This document shows, piece by piece, positions 22,380-37,300 of a stretch of DNA of 64,000 nucleotides. A program made the position numbers and the translations under genes. The notes under the pieces are model-generated. The model was given only the letters and a program-made list of their open reading frames with translations. It did not search any database and was not told the DNA's origin. Every line of letters starts with the position of its first letter. The first letter of the stretch is position 1. The stretch lies in NCBI RefSeq assembly GCF_002775205.1, contig NC_036460.1, positions 15,962,402 through 16,026,401 of the forward strand. Direction: 5' to 3'. The stretch comes from Xiphophorus maculatus (Eukaryota; Chordata; Actinopteri; Cyprinodontiformes; Poeciliidae).

Positions 22380-25300
22380 ATGGGAAACGGGGTGTGCTCT
22401 CGCAGGCAGCGGCGGATCTTCCAGTGCCTGCTGCTGGTCACCGTGGTCTGCGGGATGATGTACGGGGGACTCGTGTCCTATGAGATGCATAAACAGCTCA
22501 GGAGGACCGAGGCGACGGCACTCAAGTACCAACAGCACCAGGAGTCCCTCTCGGCACAGCTCCAAGGTAAACACTGAACTGATTGGCAAAAAAGAGCGAT
22601 TTCAACAACAAAACCGCAATTTGTTTCCTCTGTTATGCTCGCTGACAAATGTTTTAGCACTTTAAATGATTCATTGCCAACCACGAAAGAGCATCAAAAG
22701 TGCTCTTTCAAATCTTAGAGATGGCTTAATAAGATCCCAGTAAATCCCATCCAGAGATAAACAGTAAACAAATTAAGAAATATGTTCAATATATATATTT
22801 TTTTTTACTTTGCACTCATAACGATTGACTGAATAATGTATGAAATCTGATTAATAATATATTGTGGCTCCAATCATTGTCATTGAGAATCAGTTTTTAG
22901 ATTTAATTCCACATCCTCTATGCAAGAGAAATATAAACTTCCACAGGAATCAATGGTATACTGTACTTACCCATTGGTTGAGGTCAGGGTTGACTTAAAT
23001 GCCAGCGCTAGTTGGAATTCAATTAAAAGCAATGCTATTGTAAGAATGGTGTCACAGTGTCGGCTGTTTAAAGGAGGCTGTTGTCAGTTTGGCCAAACTG
23101 GACCAGAACAGTACTGTAACCTGCCTGTCTTTGACCTCGTTTAACTTTCTAATCTCACAGGTTAATCTCCAGAATGCTTGGTTAGACAATATTGCTGTTT
23201 GTGCTGCTACTGTGAAAGTAACATCAAACCTCAGCGAACTCAAACCTTTTCTTTATTTGGTGCTTCACAAACATCTGGTTGTCATCATCATGTGGTCATC
23301 TGTACCCCAGCTGTGTGTCCAAAAGGCAGCAGGTCATTCTGAATATCTGCTGTTGCCTCAGCTTTAGAGCAGGAAAGGGAAGTACTGTTGCTGCACTTTC
23401 CATAACACCGCTGCGGCACAAGTTTCAGGACCACTGCACCTGGCTTCTGTCCAGCCAACGAGCCACGCTAGGCACATTCTGTTAACTTTATAAACTCTAG
23501 CAAACAATTTTATTAAGAAAAACATCAAAGTAAGTCTTGTTAGCTACATTGTCCCATTAACAATGAACAATTCTTGAGTCCAGATGCTGATACTGTCACA
23601 TGTTGTGCATCCAAGAAGTGATCTGATTATGGATTTGTAAATGTTTTGTTTCAGAGTAGAAAGAATTGATCCATACAGTTAGGGGTGCACCGATTGCAGT
23701 TTCCGGGCTGATCACCGATTAAAGCCTGGCCTGCCAACTCCGATTTTGGCTGATAGCCATTTATTTTTTTTTAAATGTTGCTAAATATAGCAAGAAAGCC
23801 GCTGAGCTGGTAACAGTGGAGTGAGTGTTGTTAACTGCAAAAGTGCACACACGATCCGGGGGGCCGGCCTGTCAGTCAATTCTCTCTCACAGGAGAGTAG
23901 AAGAGAACAGTGGTTAATTATTGTTATTATTTTTTAGACCTTTGCTGAGGTAGATTAGATCAAGGGATAAACTGGGCTTCAGATGTAAGTATCGGCCAAT
24001 CACCGATCTCCCAAAATTAAGGAAATTGGCTCAGATAAATCGGTTCACCCCTACAAACAATCTTTTTAGCAATGAGTCTAGTGATTTAATAGCTGTATGG
24101 ATGTAGCCTTATTTGGGATCTGCTGTTTGAAATACCAGGTGTTTGAAACCAGGAGCTTTTTGGCATAAGCATTATTTGGTTCAAAGTCCGGGGCGATATG
24201 GGGGTCCTGATGACATTTCAGTGACATTAAATCTCAATCTCTGAGGGAGCGGGTGTGACTAATTTTTTGCCATAGTTGAATGTTATGCAATATAATATAT
24301 GTAAAATGTGATCTGGAAATCAGTTAAAGGCTATTTATTGTTTCTTGCAAAAGTTTTCCTAGCACTTGAAATCTTCTACATTTTGTCAGATCATTAGTAA
24401 ACAAGTAGTTTCATGAAGATCAAGAAACACAACAGAGACATCAGGGAGAAAGTTGTAGAAAAATTTAAAACGTTGGTAAACAGCATCCCAAGCTCTGGAT
24501 AGTTCAATCTATCATACAAACGTAAAAAGAGTGTTACACCACTACAAACCTACCAAGACAAACAAGGAGAGTGTAAATCAGATAAGCATCAAAGAGGTCT
24601 GTGATAACGCTGGAGAAGCTGCCGGAATCCACAAATCAGGTGGACAAATCTGTTGACAACTGTTGCTCTCACACAGCACAAATCCAAAAATATGGCCTTT
24701 ATGGACAAATGACCCAACGAAAGCAATATATGAAAGAAAACCATAAGAAGTCTCATAAATACATAAATCTGTGTTCATGTATGGAACACAGAAAACATGG
24801 AAAAAGGTGTTCTGGTCAACTGTGAACAAAACTTTCTCCTGTTGGTCTGCGTTGAGAAGATCATGTGTAAAATAAACTGCACACTGAACACACCATGACC
24901 TCAGTGGCAGCTTCACATTGCAGGGATGGTCAAAGTGGGCCACATTCTCAGACACAGGTTATTTAAAGTTTTAAACATACAACCAGAGCTACAATGACAA
25001 TAGCTTCCACCCAAACATGTCCCTGCGATACAATGGCCTAGTCAAAGTACAGACCTAAATCCAATAAGGAATGTGTTGCAAGACTCGGAAAATTGGTATC
25101 CTCAGAGACTCTCCACCCAGTCTGACTGTACTTGCTGTTCTGTGAAGGAGAATTCACAAAATATTCAGTCTATAATTATGCAAAGCTAGTAGAGACTTGC
25201 AGCTGTAATTGCAGCAAAATGTAGTTCTACCAAGTGCAAATTTAATTGTGTGGGGAAACGTGCACACCACACTTTGCAGAAATGTAATTGTATCATTTTC

Positions 25301-28300
25301 ATTTCACTTCGACAGCGAATGTACTACTTTCTGTTGGTCTATCTCTATTTGTACTATGAAAAAAAATGGGAAAATATTAGAAATTAATACTGTCTTATTA
25401 GTCAGTAATTAAATAACCTTTTCAAACCACACAACTTCAGGATCAGCATTAAATGTGATGTGATTTTATGAACTTTATAGGATGAAAAGGATTTGCTGAT
25501 CACTGCTGTTTTTTGTTAGTGCGCTAACCTTTCTGGAAATCCACATGCAGACAAACGTTGAGCTGTTTACGAGATCATAAACGGATAAAGGGGAAGAATC
25601 TGGCTGCTTTAATTTTAAATGTAACATTTTAAATGATCTGAAAAGCAGTGCTATTTACAAGCTTTCAGTGCGGTTATTCTGCTCTTAGCCACTGGTAATG
25701 GCGCAGACATAATTGGATTGAGATGAGGAACTGTTATTTGATTAGTTATAAAGATTGGCTGTTCCAAAAGACACCCCTAATTTAGTTACTGTAGAGAAAC
25801 AGCAATAAATGTAGACTAATGTACTTGAGGTTAGAATAATAGTGGCAGAGCTGTTTTTACTTCCCCTCCCCCTCCATCATCGCAGTCGGGTCAACGGTAG
25901 TAAACCTCACTCATTTACTCCCTTCTTATAAACACACTCTGCTGTGCTGACATGGGCTGGGGTTTTGTTTCATTCCAACATCTTTTTATTTAAAATAACT
26001 TTCTGGGTGGAGAATTGTTTACCAAATAGTTTTGTAGAACGGGTTAAAGGCACATCTGCGTTTGGGTTTCTCACACAAGCTTTGGAACCAGTCATCTCCA
26101 GTAGTCTTTAATCCATGTAACCAGAAATCATCTGTCTAAATTACCCACTGCTTTGTTCAGCAGGCTGTGTATGGAGTTAGCCTGAGGCTCTACTGTACTC
26201 TGTGAGACGATATACATGCTCATGAATGGAGGGTTTTGTTTTATGCTTACAGGAGACGGCAATAGTGCACTTTAGTGTATGTAAAGCAGTGGCTAAGTGA
26301 CTTTTCTTAGCTACTTGGCGATGATTAGGATTCAGCTGATATTAAACAGCGAGAGTAAAGCAGATGTATCCACAAACAGAAAGCCAGTGTTCGAATGCAA
26401 TGCTGTTGCTTAATTCCTTGTGGCTCAATTTTTTGAACCGCACCGGAACTTTCATTGTGAAAAGATGAGCCACCCCACCAATCGCATTGCCCCGGGAATT
26501 CATGTCTTCTGTAAAATGTGAAAGGTTGCTTCGTCCTATATGTAGTGGATGTGCATAGCTTGTGGGCTGTGAGGTAGCCATATTAATTTTCTGTTACCCT
26601 TTGCAACACTGGGCTGGCAATTGTTATTGATTTAAATGATTGAGCAAGCACTCTGAAAAAATGTGTCGCTTTGATTTCACATCCTCGGAGACCTCATTTG
26701 TTCATTTTTGAGCTTTAATCATATCAACAAATTAGGTCAAACGTTACTTTACAGTCACATTTCTGAAGTTTTTGCTCACCAAGTATCAAGAATTTCCAAA
26801 TCGCTTTAATGTTCATATGTGTACATATAGAAACATTTCGATCAATTATGCTATAATCGAGAAGTTACTTTATTCCAATAAGTCAGTTCAAATGTAGATT
26901 CATTACACACACATTGATATTTATTGCATTTATTTTGTTTATATTGATTATGACTTACAGCCAATTAAAACTACAAAGTCAGTTTCTCTGCAAATCCTGA
27001 AATGATCTAAAACCAAGAAAATACATATTGCAGAATATGATGTTATGGTAAACATAATAATGCGAAAGACTTCTGAAACTTGTCCCATTCACAGTGTTGA
27101 CAGAAGGTTGTGTGGATGGAAAAACTGCTCTAGGCAACAGTTGCACCAGCAACAAGGATACCTTCAGTCTTGGAATAATTACAAAGCAAAGCCCATTCAA
27201 GAGTTTGTTGGAGATTCACTAGCCGTAGACTGAAGGCAGTGTTTTAAGAGTCAACAGACAAAGATGTATCCAGGACATCGGTGAAAACCGTCCCTTTCCT
27301 TGTGGAAAGTTTCTCCTAGAGAAGCAATAACATGAGAAGCATTTTACCTGAGATAAAAAGAAAAGTTGGGAAACCAAACTTTTCACAAGTAGAAGGTCAG
27401 TGCAGCTGTCTACCATAGCAGAGGTGCCTAACCTTTTTTTTCCCCCCATGGACCGGTGGTGAGGCATAATAATAAACACAAGACGACCTCTGGGCCAGGC
27501 TGGGAGCTTTCTCTCCCACTCTCCACTCACTACTTCATGTCAGCTGATCTGCTGCTCCTCCTGCTCCCTCGTCACAGTTAATCTTTCTACTTATCAGGCA
27601 CACCGCTGAAAACATACAAATGCTTAGGGGTTTTCAAAAGAAAACAGTTCTCAAAGTCTGATGACCACAAATGACAAAACGTATCAACTTTCCACCCTGT
27701 GGACCGGTACCGGTCCTGGTTTAGATAACTTTATGCATCCCTTTGCAAGAGACGGTCATGTGAGTTTACAGCAGGACTTGGCAGCTGCCCACGCATCCAA
27801 AAGCACCATCATCTGCTTTAAGGGTTATGGCATCTTCAAGTTCATCAAGATACTTTTCAGTCTGTTGACGTTTCTTTCCTTCCTTCATTGGTCTTGTGTG
27901 TGTAATCTCATTTTCAGAAGAACTAAATTCAGGGTTTTAATTAGTCATAATAATTCAAATGAGTTCAAATTTCCCTTTTTCTTGTTTGGCCGTTCCTGTT
28001 TCTGGGTTCAGAGGGTTACAGAAGTGCTGCATGTGTGGGTAACAGTCACCACCGCAGAGTTAAAATAAAACACCCACAGATGCCACAGGAACAGGAAATT
28101 CAAAACTTGGCTGCATCACATTCGTTTTGCGCAGATGTCTACTAGTACTCATAGGTACTTAGTAAATATATTTGAGATAAAGTGCAGTAAGATGTTTTAC
28201 AGCTTATTCTGTTTTATACAGATTTTACAGAAGAGATAAATCAATAATTTTTAAACCAGACCTTAAAAATGGTTAACTGTAACTTTAACTGGATTTAGGA

Positions 28301-31300
28301 CATATCCCTCTTGACAACGAGACCTTATGTCTCAATGAGATTTACCTGAACAAATGGAAGTAAAAGTAAATAAATGACCTCGGTTACATAAGCCATAGTA
28401 GCAAAACAGGATGTAATCAGAACAATCAAGCCATGGACTGGAAAGAGATTCTCTGATAACCTCGAGTAAAAATAACTCACTGATGTAGTTTCACTGTGTT
28501 CACACACCCACCCACCCACACACACACACAAAAACTCATATGTTGCGTAATCTGACTGTTCGGCTACTTCAGGAAACCAGGGACGTTAAATTTGTTTTCA
28601 TCATTTTGTCAACACTTGACGCCTGCATTTAATCACATTTTTAGACATGAATTATTATTTCAACCAAGAATGGAAAAACAGTAAAAGTATCAATTCCAAA
28701 AATATTTCTTTGGTTTTGTAAACAAAATCACACAGTTTGTCATTGATTGAAAAATAAAAATAATAAATAGCACTATTGCCCAACCCACCTTCTTGTCTGA
28801 CAGAAAATTATTGATAAAGAACTAAGGGAACTTTCTGAAACATTTTCTGCAGTGTTTTCACCTCTGCCTCTGATGCAAACATAGTTTCTGTTCATAGATT
28901 TTGAGACATTCTCTAAAGTGGAGATTTTTTTTCTTAAAAGCTATAAAAACAGCTGCACAGATGGCACCTGCACAGATGGCACCATTTAGCAAAGCTTCAA
29001 ACGGACAAAATAACCAGCATCTGAAGCGACAGCAGCAGAAAAGAGATTGGCCTATTCATTTGTATTGGGGCATGCCTGATTCTAAGACCAAGGTGGATTT
29101 TTCGTTATCTAGACTATAACAAAAGATTTTGTTTAGTCAAAGCAACTTTATCTATTTTATTTATGTTTTATTACCTTTATGAACATAAAGGTAATAAAAT
29201 GTTTCTACTTCTTATTGTGACAGTAAATAAGAAGTAGAAACATAAAAACCAGCAGGACCCTTCCCTGATGGGGTTTATTGGATTGTTGGAGCTGCAGCTT
29301 TTAAAAGCAGTCTATAAAAACCAGTCGAGCTCAAATGAGGTCAGATTTATTTATTTCCTTTTTTAAAAATACATGTGTTATTCAGATTGCTTCAGAAGCT
29401 TACAATATATAATAATGTATTAAAACTAAAACTAAGATCAATTTAAAAAAGCAATGTGTATGTTCAAAGGGAAGACTTTAAAATCTTATTCCATGAATAA
29501 TAGATGTTTGGTTTAGAAAGCCATTAGGCAGCAGCTGTGTATTCGGTCTTAATGGTGAGCTGCCTGCGTGTGTGTGCATGTGTGTGTGTGGAAAACCTAC
29601 AGATTCACCAGATACTCAACCTCCCTGTTTAACACTATAGGTCAAATACAATCAATACAATCTTTTCCACATCTAAAGCAGCAGGTCAGCAAAGGTCCAC
29701 CGCTACAGAGAGCCCTGTTGTTCTCACACTGCAGGTACACTGAAACAGCAGCAGTGAGGGGCAAGTTTCAAAAATACTCAAAGAATGAAGACTGGATTAG
29801 TTTCGTAGTCTGAGCTACAGTAGATTTCTCAACCCTTCAGCACTGAAAGCAGAACCACATCAGAGAGGTGCAGTGTGAACTTTTCATTGAAACTGAATCT
29901 GATGAGTGTATTGCATCAACTCACTGTATGGAATAGTAAAATGGTCTTGAAAAATCTGAGATGTTTATGCATTATACCTCTTTTTCCGTATCTGGATCTG
30001 CATACAGCTACATAAACTGAGTCAGCTAAGTTTGTGGTTCCTCAGTCACTCTGCTTCTATTGCAAATAATATTAATTATCATGCTGTCACATTTATAAAT
30101 GAAAGTTTTTTTTTATTCCAGACCGCTCATATTTCTGGTTTCTCTGTTCAAACATGTTCCTAATCTTTGTTTCAACTGCTGCTATTCTTTTCATAAATGT
30201 TGCAATTATCACTACAAGCAAGATCTTTTTTTTTTTGCAACTTAGAAGCATTCCTCTTAAAACTCATCTTCTCTACTAATCCTATTTCTGTAGCTTATAT
30301 CCATTTTTGCAGTCATTATTTATTTATCAATGTATTCCCAAGAACATATGATTGTACATCAGGCTTTGTTCAGAAAAAGTTAACACATTTTCCCCAATAA
30401 TCTTCAAGCTGAGTTACTGGCAGTCACTCCTGATCTTCCCAATGATCCTGGTGATTTGTCTTAAAAGTGTGGGTGGATAATTCTTTATAAAAAGTTTTTC
30501 AAAATAAAGTTGACATCTTTAATTCTGGATTGATGCCTACCTCTATTCTAATTAAGCAGTAGCGGTTTTTGGAAAGATATAATTCTTTATGCGGTTGGTG
30601 TATTTTATTGTTGCCCAGGCAGGAGGTTTCCTTTTAATTTTTAAATTAAAGAAGTCACAACTGCATAATTTTACTGTAATGGTTAAACAACAAAACAAGT
30701 TTAATTGCATTTATTTAGAAAAACAAGTTATCCGTTTCCTTTGAAGAGTCTGTGGATTTAGACATGATTCATATTCTACTCAATTCGGATTTATTTGCGG
30801 TGGATGACTAAATAACAAAACAAAAAGCGACATTGAAATACAAGGTTTATTTACTAAATAGTTCAGAGTTTCTTTCAGAAAATTGTCAGAGAATAACAGA
30901 CTTCATGAAGCCTTTACTGTTGTGTAGACGGTGGCCTTCAGCTACAATGTAGTTCAGAATCTGCACCTCTGAGACGGTTTCCTCTTCTGCAGTAAGGCGT
31001 CACTGCCGGGTTAAGTAAATATGACGCCTGGCTGTCATGTCACACCCTGCCTCTGTCGGCCCCACTGAAACAAATGCTTGAGCGTGTTGGAGCCCATAGG
31101 TTTGTCATGGTGTTCAGATTTAGATTGTAGCTCCGTTTGATTTTTCTTCCACCTGGATCTTCCTTTTATGTTTTATCTTAATGTTGTTTTTATTTAATAC
31201 CTAGTGGTGTATGAGCATCGATCAAGGTTGGAGAAGTCTCTTCAGAAAGAGAGGTTAGAGCACAAAAAGGCCAAAGAAGGTGAGATAGACATCTACTTCT

Positions 31301-34300
31301 TTATTACTATTTTTAATGAAAGCAGTTTACATTAACTCATTTTTTCCCCCTTAGATTACCTTGGTTATAAACTTGAAGCGGAGCAATCTCTGAACAAAGA
31401 GAAGGTGGGTTTCTTTTCCGTCTCTCTTCAGACTGTCGTTTCTCATTCTCTGCTCTTCATTGCTAACATTTTGCACTATAATAAAGTATGTGGATAACGG
31501 AAGATGTCGTAATCTTGCTTCTTGTGTTTTAAACAGCAGGATGCCAACAGCAAACTCAACTCCTTACAGGTGCAGCATCAGATGCTAAAGGTTAGAATGA
31601 ATAGAAACGTAGATGCCCTCTGATTCACCCCGCTTGGTGCAAAGTATGCAAATGTCTTTGAAAACATATATTTGCATACTTTACCCAGACATTTTCCTAT
31701 TGTGCAAGTATGCAAATAGTCCTAAATTTTTATATTACTTGTCCCATCTCCTCTGATTTTCATGTACAATTGGTGTATTTGTAGCCTAGGAAAGCTGCAC
31801 GGTGATGAAAGTATTTTATTTCTGTCAGAATCAGCATGACGAGCTGAAGAGGCAGTACTACGAGCTAAACGAGCAGCACCAAGTGCAAGGCGAGGACCAC
31901 AGCCGGCTGCTGGACGAACACAGAGATCGCTACAATAAACTGCAGCAAGCCAAAGAGGTGGAGGTCTCCCAACTTAAAGGTAATGATGGTTTCATGTGAC
32001 TAGAAATACCACAGAGCAATGGTTTTTAACATGAAAAAGTTTCAAACAAGATTCCGGAACATAATCTAACTGGTTAAATTAGAAAAAACAACAATTACTT
32101 CAGCTGATTCTAGATTACAATGTAGATATGATATCATATTAACATTTATTTAAAGTTATTTTAATAAACAAACCTAGTCCTGAACATAGAATAAACACAA
32201 ACTACATGCTAAAGTAGTTTTCAGGTGAACATCTTATTTTCTTTATTGAGTTGTTTGTAAAAAAAAAAAAAAACAAAAAAAAAACATTTATTTGGTATTT
32301 GTAGCAAGGTAAAATTTGCAAAGGGAAAGAGGAAAAAATGTTGAATGCACAGCAGGTGAATTTTACAAAGATAAATGAATTTTGCTCCCAATTAGTTTAT
32401 TCCTAGTTATATAACTTTTGTCTTCATGAAATTTTAAACAATTTCTCGTTAGACAGTATAAAGTTAAGTAATGTGTGAATCCCTTAGCTCCTGACTTTAG
32501 TGAGATCTCAGAACGTTTTTACACCAAAGCGTCACTTACGTGATGGGACTAACTAAATATGGCACACTGTCAAATTTCTTCTAAAGCAGAGTGAGATGTT
32601 CAGGGTTTTCAGTTTAAAATCTTGCTATTACATTTTGCTTTAAATAACACCAGAAGTCATAGTAGAAGCGTCGGTCAAGTCGGTTTTGGTAGTTGAGAAC
32701 GACAGTATTTTACATGACACCACTCATCCTCTATCACAGAATCTCACATTTCCCATACATGCTTCTAACTTTACGCCCAATTCATTGAAATATGCAATAA
32801 GATGGGCCAGAGATCTCTTTGTCTCTATGTCTATGTATAGAAAAGTAATGTGTGTGCTGTTTCTAACAGAGCATGTTTATAACCTGAGAGAAGAAAATAA
32901 ACAACTGAGGAAAGCCCACCATGAGATTCACACCCAGCTACAGGATGCCCAGGTGAGGAGGACCCAACAGTTGATGTTTAAGATTGCTCGCTCTAATTAC
33001 ACAATAAGTAAATATCTCGCCTGGCTGTCAGCATTTTCTCTTGCACTAAAAATATGCTGACATCACTGCAGAGTCTGCTTGGCTCTAAATGCATCGGTTC
33101 TGCTCTGTGTTCAGCTCAAGCATCAGAACCTGAAGGCCGTCCACGACCAGCTTGCACTGACCCTAGAGGACCACAAGAGTGCGCTAGCTGCAGCTCAGGT
33201 GGGAAAGCCGTGATACAGTCCTGTTGTTTACCAGTCACATAACACCCGAGCAGACTAACACTGAGGATATGTTCTTACCCATGTGTCCTGAAGGTACGCC
33301 ATGTAAGCTCCAGGGAAAGGTTTTCATGATGACTTTAATTAATTTATCTTCATCTAGTTCCACTAATATGTCCTTGAAGCTTAGTTTTTTTTTCTAGAAA
33401 ACCTACAAGGTAAATGACCCTGTACTATATTGAACCTGTAAAGATGGATATTCAAAAACTCTCCTCTTTTTTTTTTTTTTCTTTTTTCCTTGCTGCTCTT
33501 CCTGCCTGTTAGGATTCGTTAATCGATTTTATGGCTCTCCATTAGTGCTTCTGGTTGAACACATCCTCTCCGCTGCAGGGGGTTTGGGTCAAAACAGTTA
33601 ATCTAAAACGTGCTGAAGCCAATCGGATGGAGATCTGTAATAAAACGTGGAGGGGAAATGAAACAATGGGGCACAAATTAAGGAATTAAAGAAGATTTTT
33701 TGGACTTAATCTCACTGTTCTGGTCAAGCATATGCATGTGGGTTTCCAGAGGGAGAGCACTCTATTTTGACTTCAAAATGATAGTGTTACCTTTTCCTAA
33801 AAGGAAGTTGTTAACTAAAAATATTTCATGATGTTTTAGTGCTTCATTATGCAAATGAAGTGGATATTGAGTTGGAGGCTCACGCAGTGATTCTAGCTGC
33901 ATATAAATGATATAACTTGGCATTTCCTTGTAAATTCTGATTCTGTTTAAAACTAAATACTACATGGGGAAAAAAGTTATGCATGATTCTGTATCATTTA
34001 TCAAGAGAAAAAAGTGAGAAGAATAAACTATATTGCAACAGCAGTTATTTAATTGACGAAAGGCAAAGTTCATATTTAGAACACAATATATTTTTGCAGT
34101 GCCCCGAATTTCATGTAGTAATACATTTCTAGCCAAAAACACCATGTTGAGTTTTGTTATACTTTTAGTTATCTCTTATGTTGTCATTGCAGTGAATGCC
34201 AAAAAAAAAAATCATTGAATTATAAACCTCTAATTAAGTTTATAATTCAAAATAAAATAATTTTTATTCAGTAGAAGTAAAAAATTATGAGGTACATTTT

Positions 34301-37300
34301 TGATGTCCATTCCTGTAAAGCTTTGTGCTTTTACAAGCACAAAAATAAGGTTTTGTGCTTGTAAAACAAAGACGCAATGTTTACAACATTGCGCTTTTAA
34401 TCTTTCTTTTGGCTCTTAGTGGTTAGCAATGGTTAGCACTGTTAGCATTACCAAAGTATCTGTGTGTCTACATTCTAGAGAATGGAACCATCTTGATTCA
34501 GACATATGTAAAATGCTATGAACCCTTCAGCCTTCTTGTTATCTGCTGAATGTGTCTGAAAGTTTATCTTTTTTACATTAAATGGAAAAACAAATCCATT
34601 AATGTACAAGTAAATATATAAGTTTCCCTGTAGACATTGCTTGTACCTATTTTCTACAATCGGACTGATAATGAACTTAAGCGATTATTAATCATGTGTT
34701 GGACACTGATTACTGACCTGTTTTTGGATTATTACTACTTTTTTAATAGTTGCACAGTTTTCCAATATCTCAGCTTTTCTTCTGTTAATGTTTTGTCTCT
34801 TTAGGCCCAGGTGGATGAATACAAGCAGTTCAAAGAGACTTTGAACCGGGAACCAAACCGGGTACGACCCGATCCAAACTCTATTGCTCAGCAGCTGCAT
34901 GCAGCCGCAGTAACAGCCGAGTCCCATGTTCACCAATCCCAGCAGGCTGCTAAAGAGACACGCGCTCAGGGAGAACAGCGCCCCCACTGGGACACCGAGT
35001 CAAGGGTAATGAGGGAATTCTCGTTTGATGAATAAATCTTGATAAAGCTGCTCTGAATATACAAATACTCTTCATTATCTTCCTGCTGCTTCCCTTTAAG
35101 TTGGATAATCAGGAAGAGAAGGAGGCCAACGCCCAGTCTGACGTCAATTCCCACCCTGCTGTGTCCCAGCCCGGCCTGTCTGAGAGGGATGAGGACAGAG
35201 AGGGAGAGGCTGAGAGGAAGAGGGAGCTGGCAGAGGAGGAGATGGCTCAAGCAGGACAGCCTCAGAAGCTGGAGGAGGACCTGGACCAGGCGCATGAAGA
35301 GCAGATGGAGGAGGAGGAGAGGGAGGAAGAGCAGCCTGATGAGAACGCGTTGGACAGACAGAGACGGCAGCCACAGCTGGTAGAAACCAGTTCACAGCTA
35401 CTCACAATTAAAGGATTGGGCACATTTTTACTTCTCAAAGTTATTGATTTTAGAAACGATTAATTGGATTAATCGATTGCTGAAATAATCGCCAACTAAT
35501 TTAGTAATTAATTAATTGTTAACTGGAGTATACAGACTCAAAGAGAGGCCATTTGCTGAAGGAACAACATATTCAGAGCAGCAATTAAGGAAAATAAAAT
35601 ACATCTGTCTGTAGATCTGTTCCAATCAGAACTCATAAAGTGGCATAGTTTTAGCTCTACTCGGTTCAAAATCTGGGGAAGAAAAAAAACAGATTTTTTT
35701 ACTGGATTGTAAAAAACTGGATGTTTTTTTTACAATCCAGTTATTAATCAGTTAATCCAAATCATCTCTGCACTGAACTGACGTTAAGTCAAGCAGAAAG
35801 GGCTCGGCTTTTCACTTGTTCACGTGTATTCTGTAATGAGGTGGAGTGGATTAATTCAACAAACCAACACTACACATGACTGAATATAAGATCACCATGG
35901 GTGAAACATGGCAGTGGCAGTATCATACTGTGGGATGCCGTTATTTATGGCAGATAGAAAAGGTACAACTTGTCAGAAGCTTGAGACTGGAATAGAGGTT
36001 CCCTTCCAACTAGACAACAACCCTAAATTAAACATATTTATCACCTAAAATCTTCTAAAAAATACTTTGAAATATGTTATAAAATAAAAAAAGCATAAAA
36101 AGTGCAACAGGTACATATGTGTATGTTTTGGCAGAGACTGTGTAGAGTCACGAAGTCACGTAAAAGGACAAAGCAATGTGTCCTTTACCTACTGAGGCAT
36201 GTGTGCAATTCAGACAGATGGACGACTCCTGTCTGCTTTTCTGTTTCGTTGTGGTTTCTTAGGACAACCATGTTGAGCTGCACCAGGGGGCTCAGCTGCA
36301 GCAGCAGCAGCAGGCGCCAGCTCAGGTGTACCACCTGAAGTCAGCCTACGAGCAGCAGCAGGAGCAGCGGCGCCTGGAGGCCCAGAGGGACAACGAGCGC
36401 AGGCAGATCCAGATGCGACAGGAAGCGCTGCAGGCGCAGCGAGAGAAGGTGCTGAAGGAGAGGGAGCAGCGGCTAAAGGAGGAGAAGGAGCGAGAGGAGC
36501 AGCAGAACAGGGAGGCCGACAGAAAAGAACAGCTGCTGAGAGAGGAGCACCAGAGGTCAGGTTCAATGTTGAGCCTTGAAGTTTCAAAAAGAGGCACACA
36601 AGTTTTACATCGTTTTACTCTCATGAAGAACAGTTCAAGTCAGTAAACTGATAGTACAGCCAGTTTTTGTTCAGTCAGAGAAATGTGTTTTAAGACAAGG
36701 TGGGACAGGCTGGATCTCTTTAAAAAAAAGGGTTGTCATGTGGAGAAGTATGGAAGTTGATGTAAACATATTCCACAGCTCCATAAGTTTGAAGAAAGAA
36801 AATAAGGATTTGAAAAATATTTGTATATCCCAACTTTTATTTCCTATCCCAATGTTTAATTGTTGTGTCCTTCCTCTCTTTCTTTTCCCTTCCACTCTCC
36901 TTTTCTTTCTTTCCTTATTTGTGGTATAATCTTCCACAAATCTACAGTGAACGTTCAGATATTTGAAAACAAACTTTAAAGTTGAGTCTCAATCTGCAAT
37001 TACAGTTATAATGTGACATTATAAACAATTCAGTCTCTAGGTTTTGATTGTTGTGTTTAGGGGTGACTTGGTAAAGGGGGATATCTTTTCTAAATGTCCA
37101 TTATTGTTGCTCTGTTAGGAAAAGAATGGAGTATGAGAACATGGATGAAGACGTTCCAAGAGAAGAGGACCGTCACACTGCTAATGAAGAAGGTGAGACA
37201 AGAAAAGCTTATGCCTGGGACAAATCCAGTTTTCATCCCTAATATAGTTATTTTGGATATAGTTCTAATCTTTAGAGAACTCCACTGCATAATCCCTCAA

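Larger units (their letters stand above)
22567..31204. other. golim4 intron 1 (8.6 kb)
   Basis: The intron holds a MITE (23680-24053), a decayed Tc1-like copy (24296-25420), a hAT-like repeat (about 27420-27725), a LINE tail (28305-28355), a CA tract (28513-28530) and the double hairpin at 29166-29243. I see no host exon. The antisense open frame at 26342-26581 lacks any recognisable motif. Confidence 0.6.
31405..34804. other. golim4 introns 3 to 7
   Basis: Short to medium introns around exons 4-7, with a 1.6-kb intron 7 (33199-34804). Contents: A-rich tracts near 32260, a poly-T near 33470, and hairpins at 34215-34250 and 34329-34393. No other gene is seen. Confidence 0.6.
35380..36262. other. 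golim4 intron 9 with hairpin and Tc1 scrap
   Basis: Holds a 16-bp perfect hairpin at 35701-35741 and a Tc1-like transposase scrap at 35890-36030. Confidence 0.6.

Noticed and set aside
26342..26581. 79-codon antisense frame with an ATG in golim4 intron 1
   Set aside because: No recognisable domain, splice partner or promoter. Frames of this length are expected by chance in 64 kb.
35144..35395. Long Pro/Leu-rich minus-strand frames opposite golim4 exons 9, 10 and 13
   Set aside because: They mirror the Glu/Gln-rich golim4 exons and have no independent start or homology.
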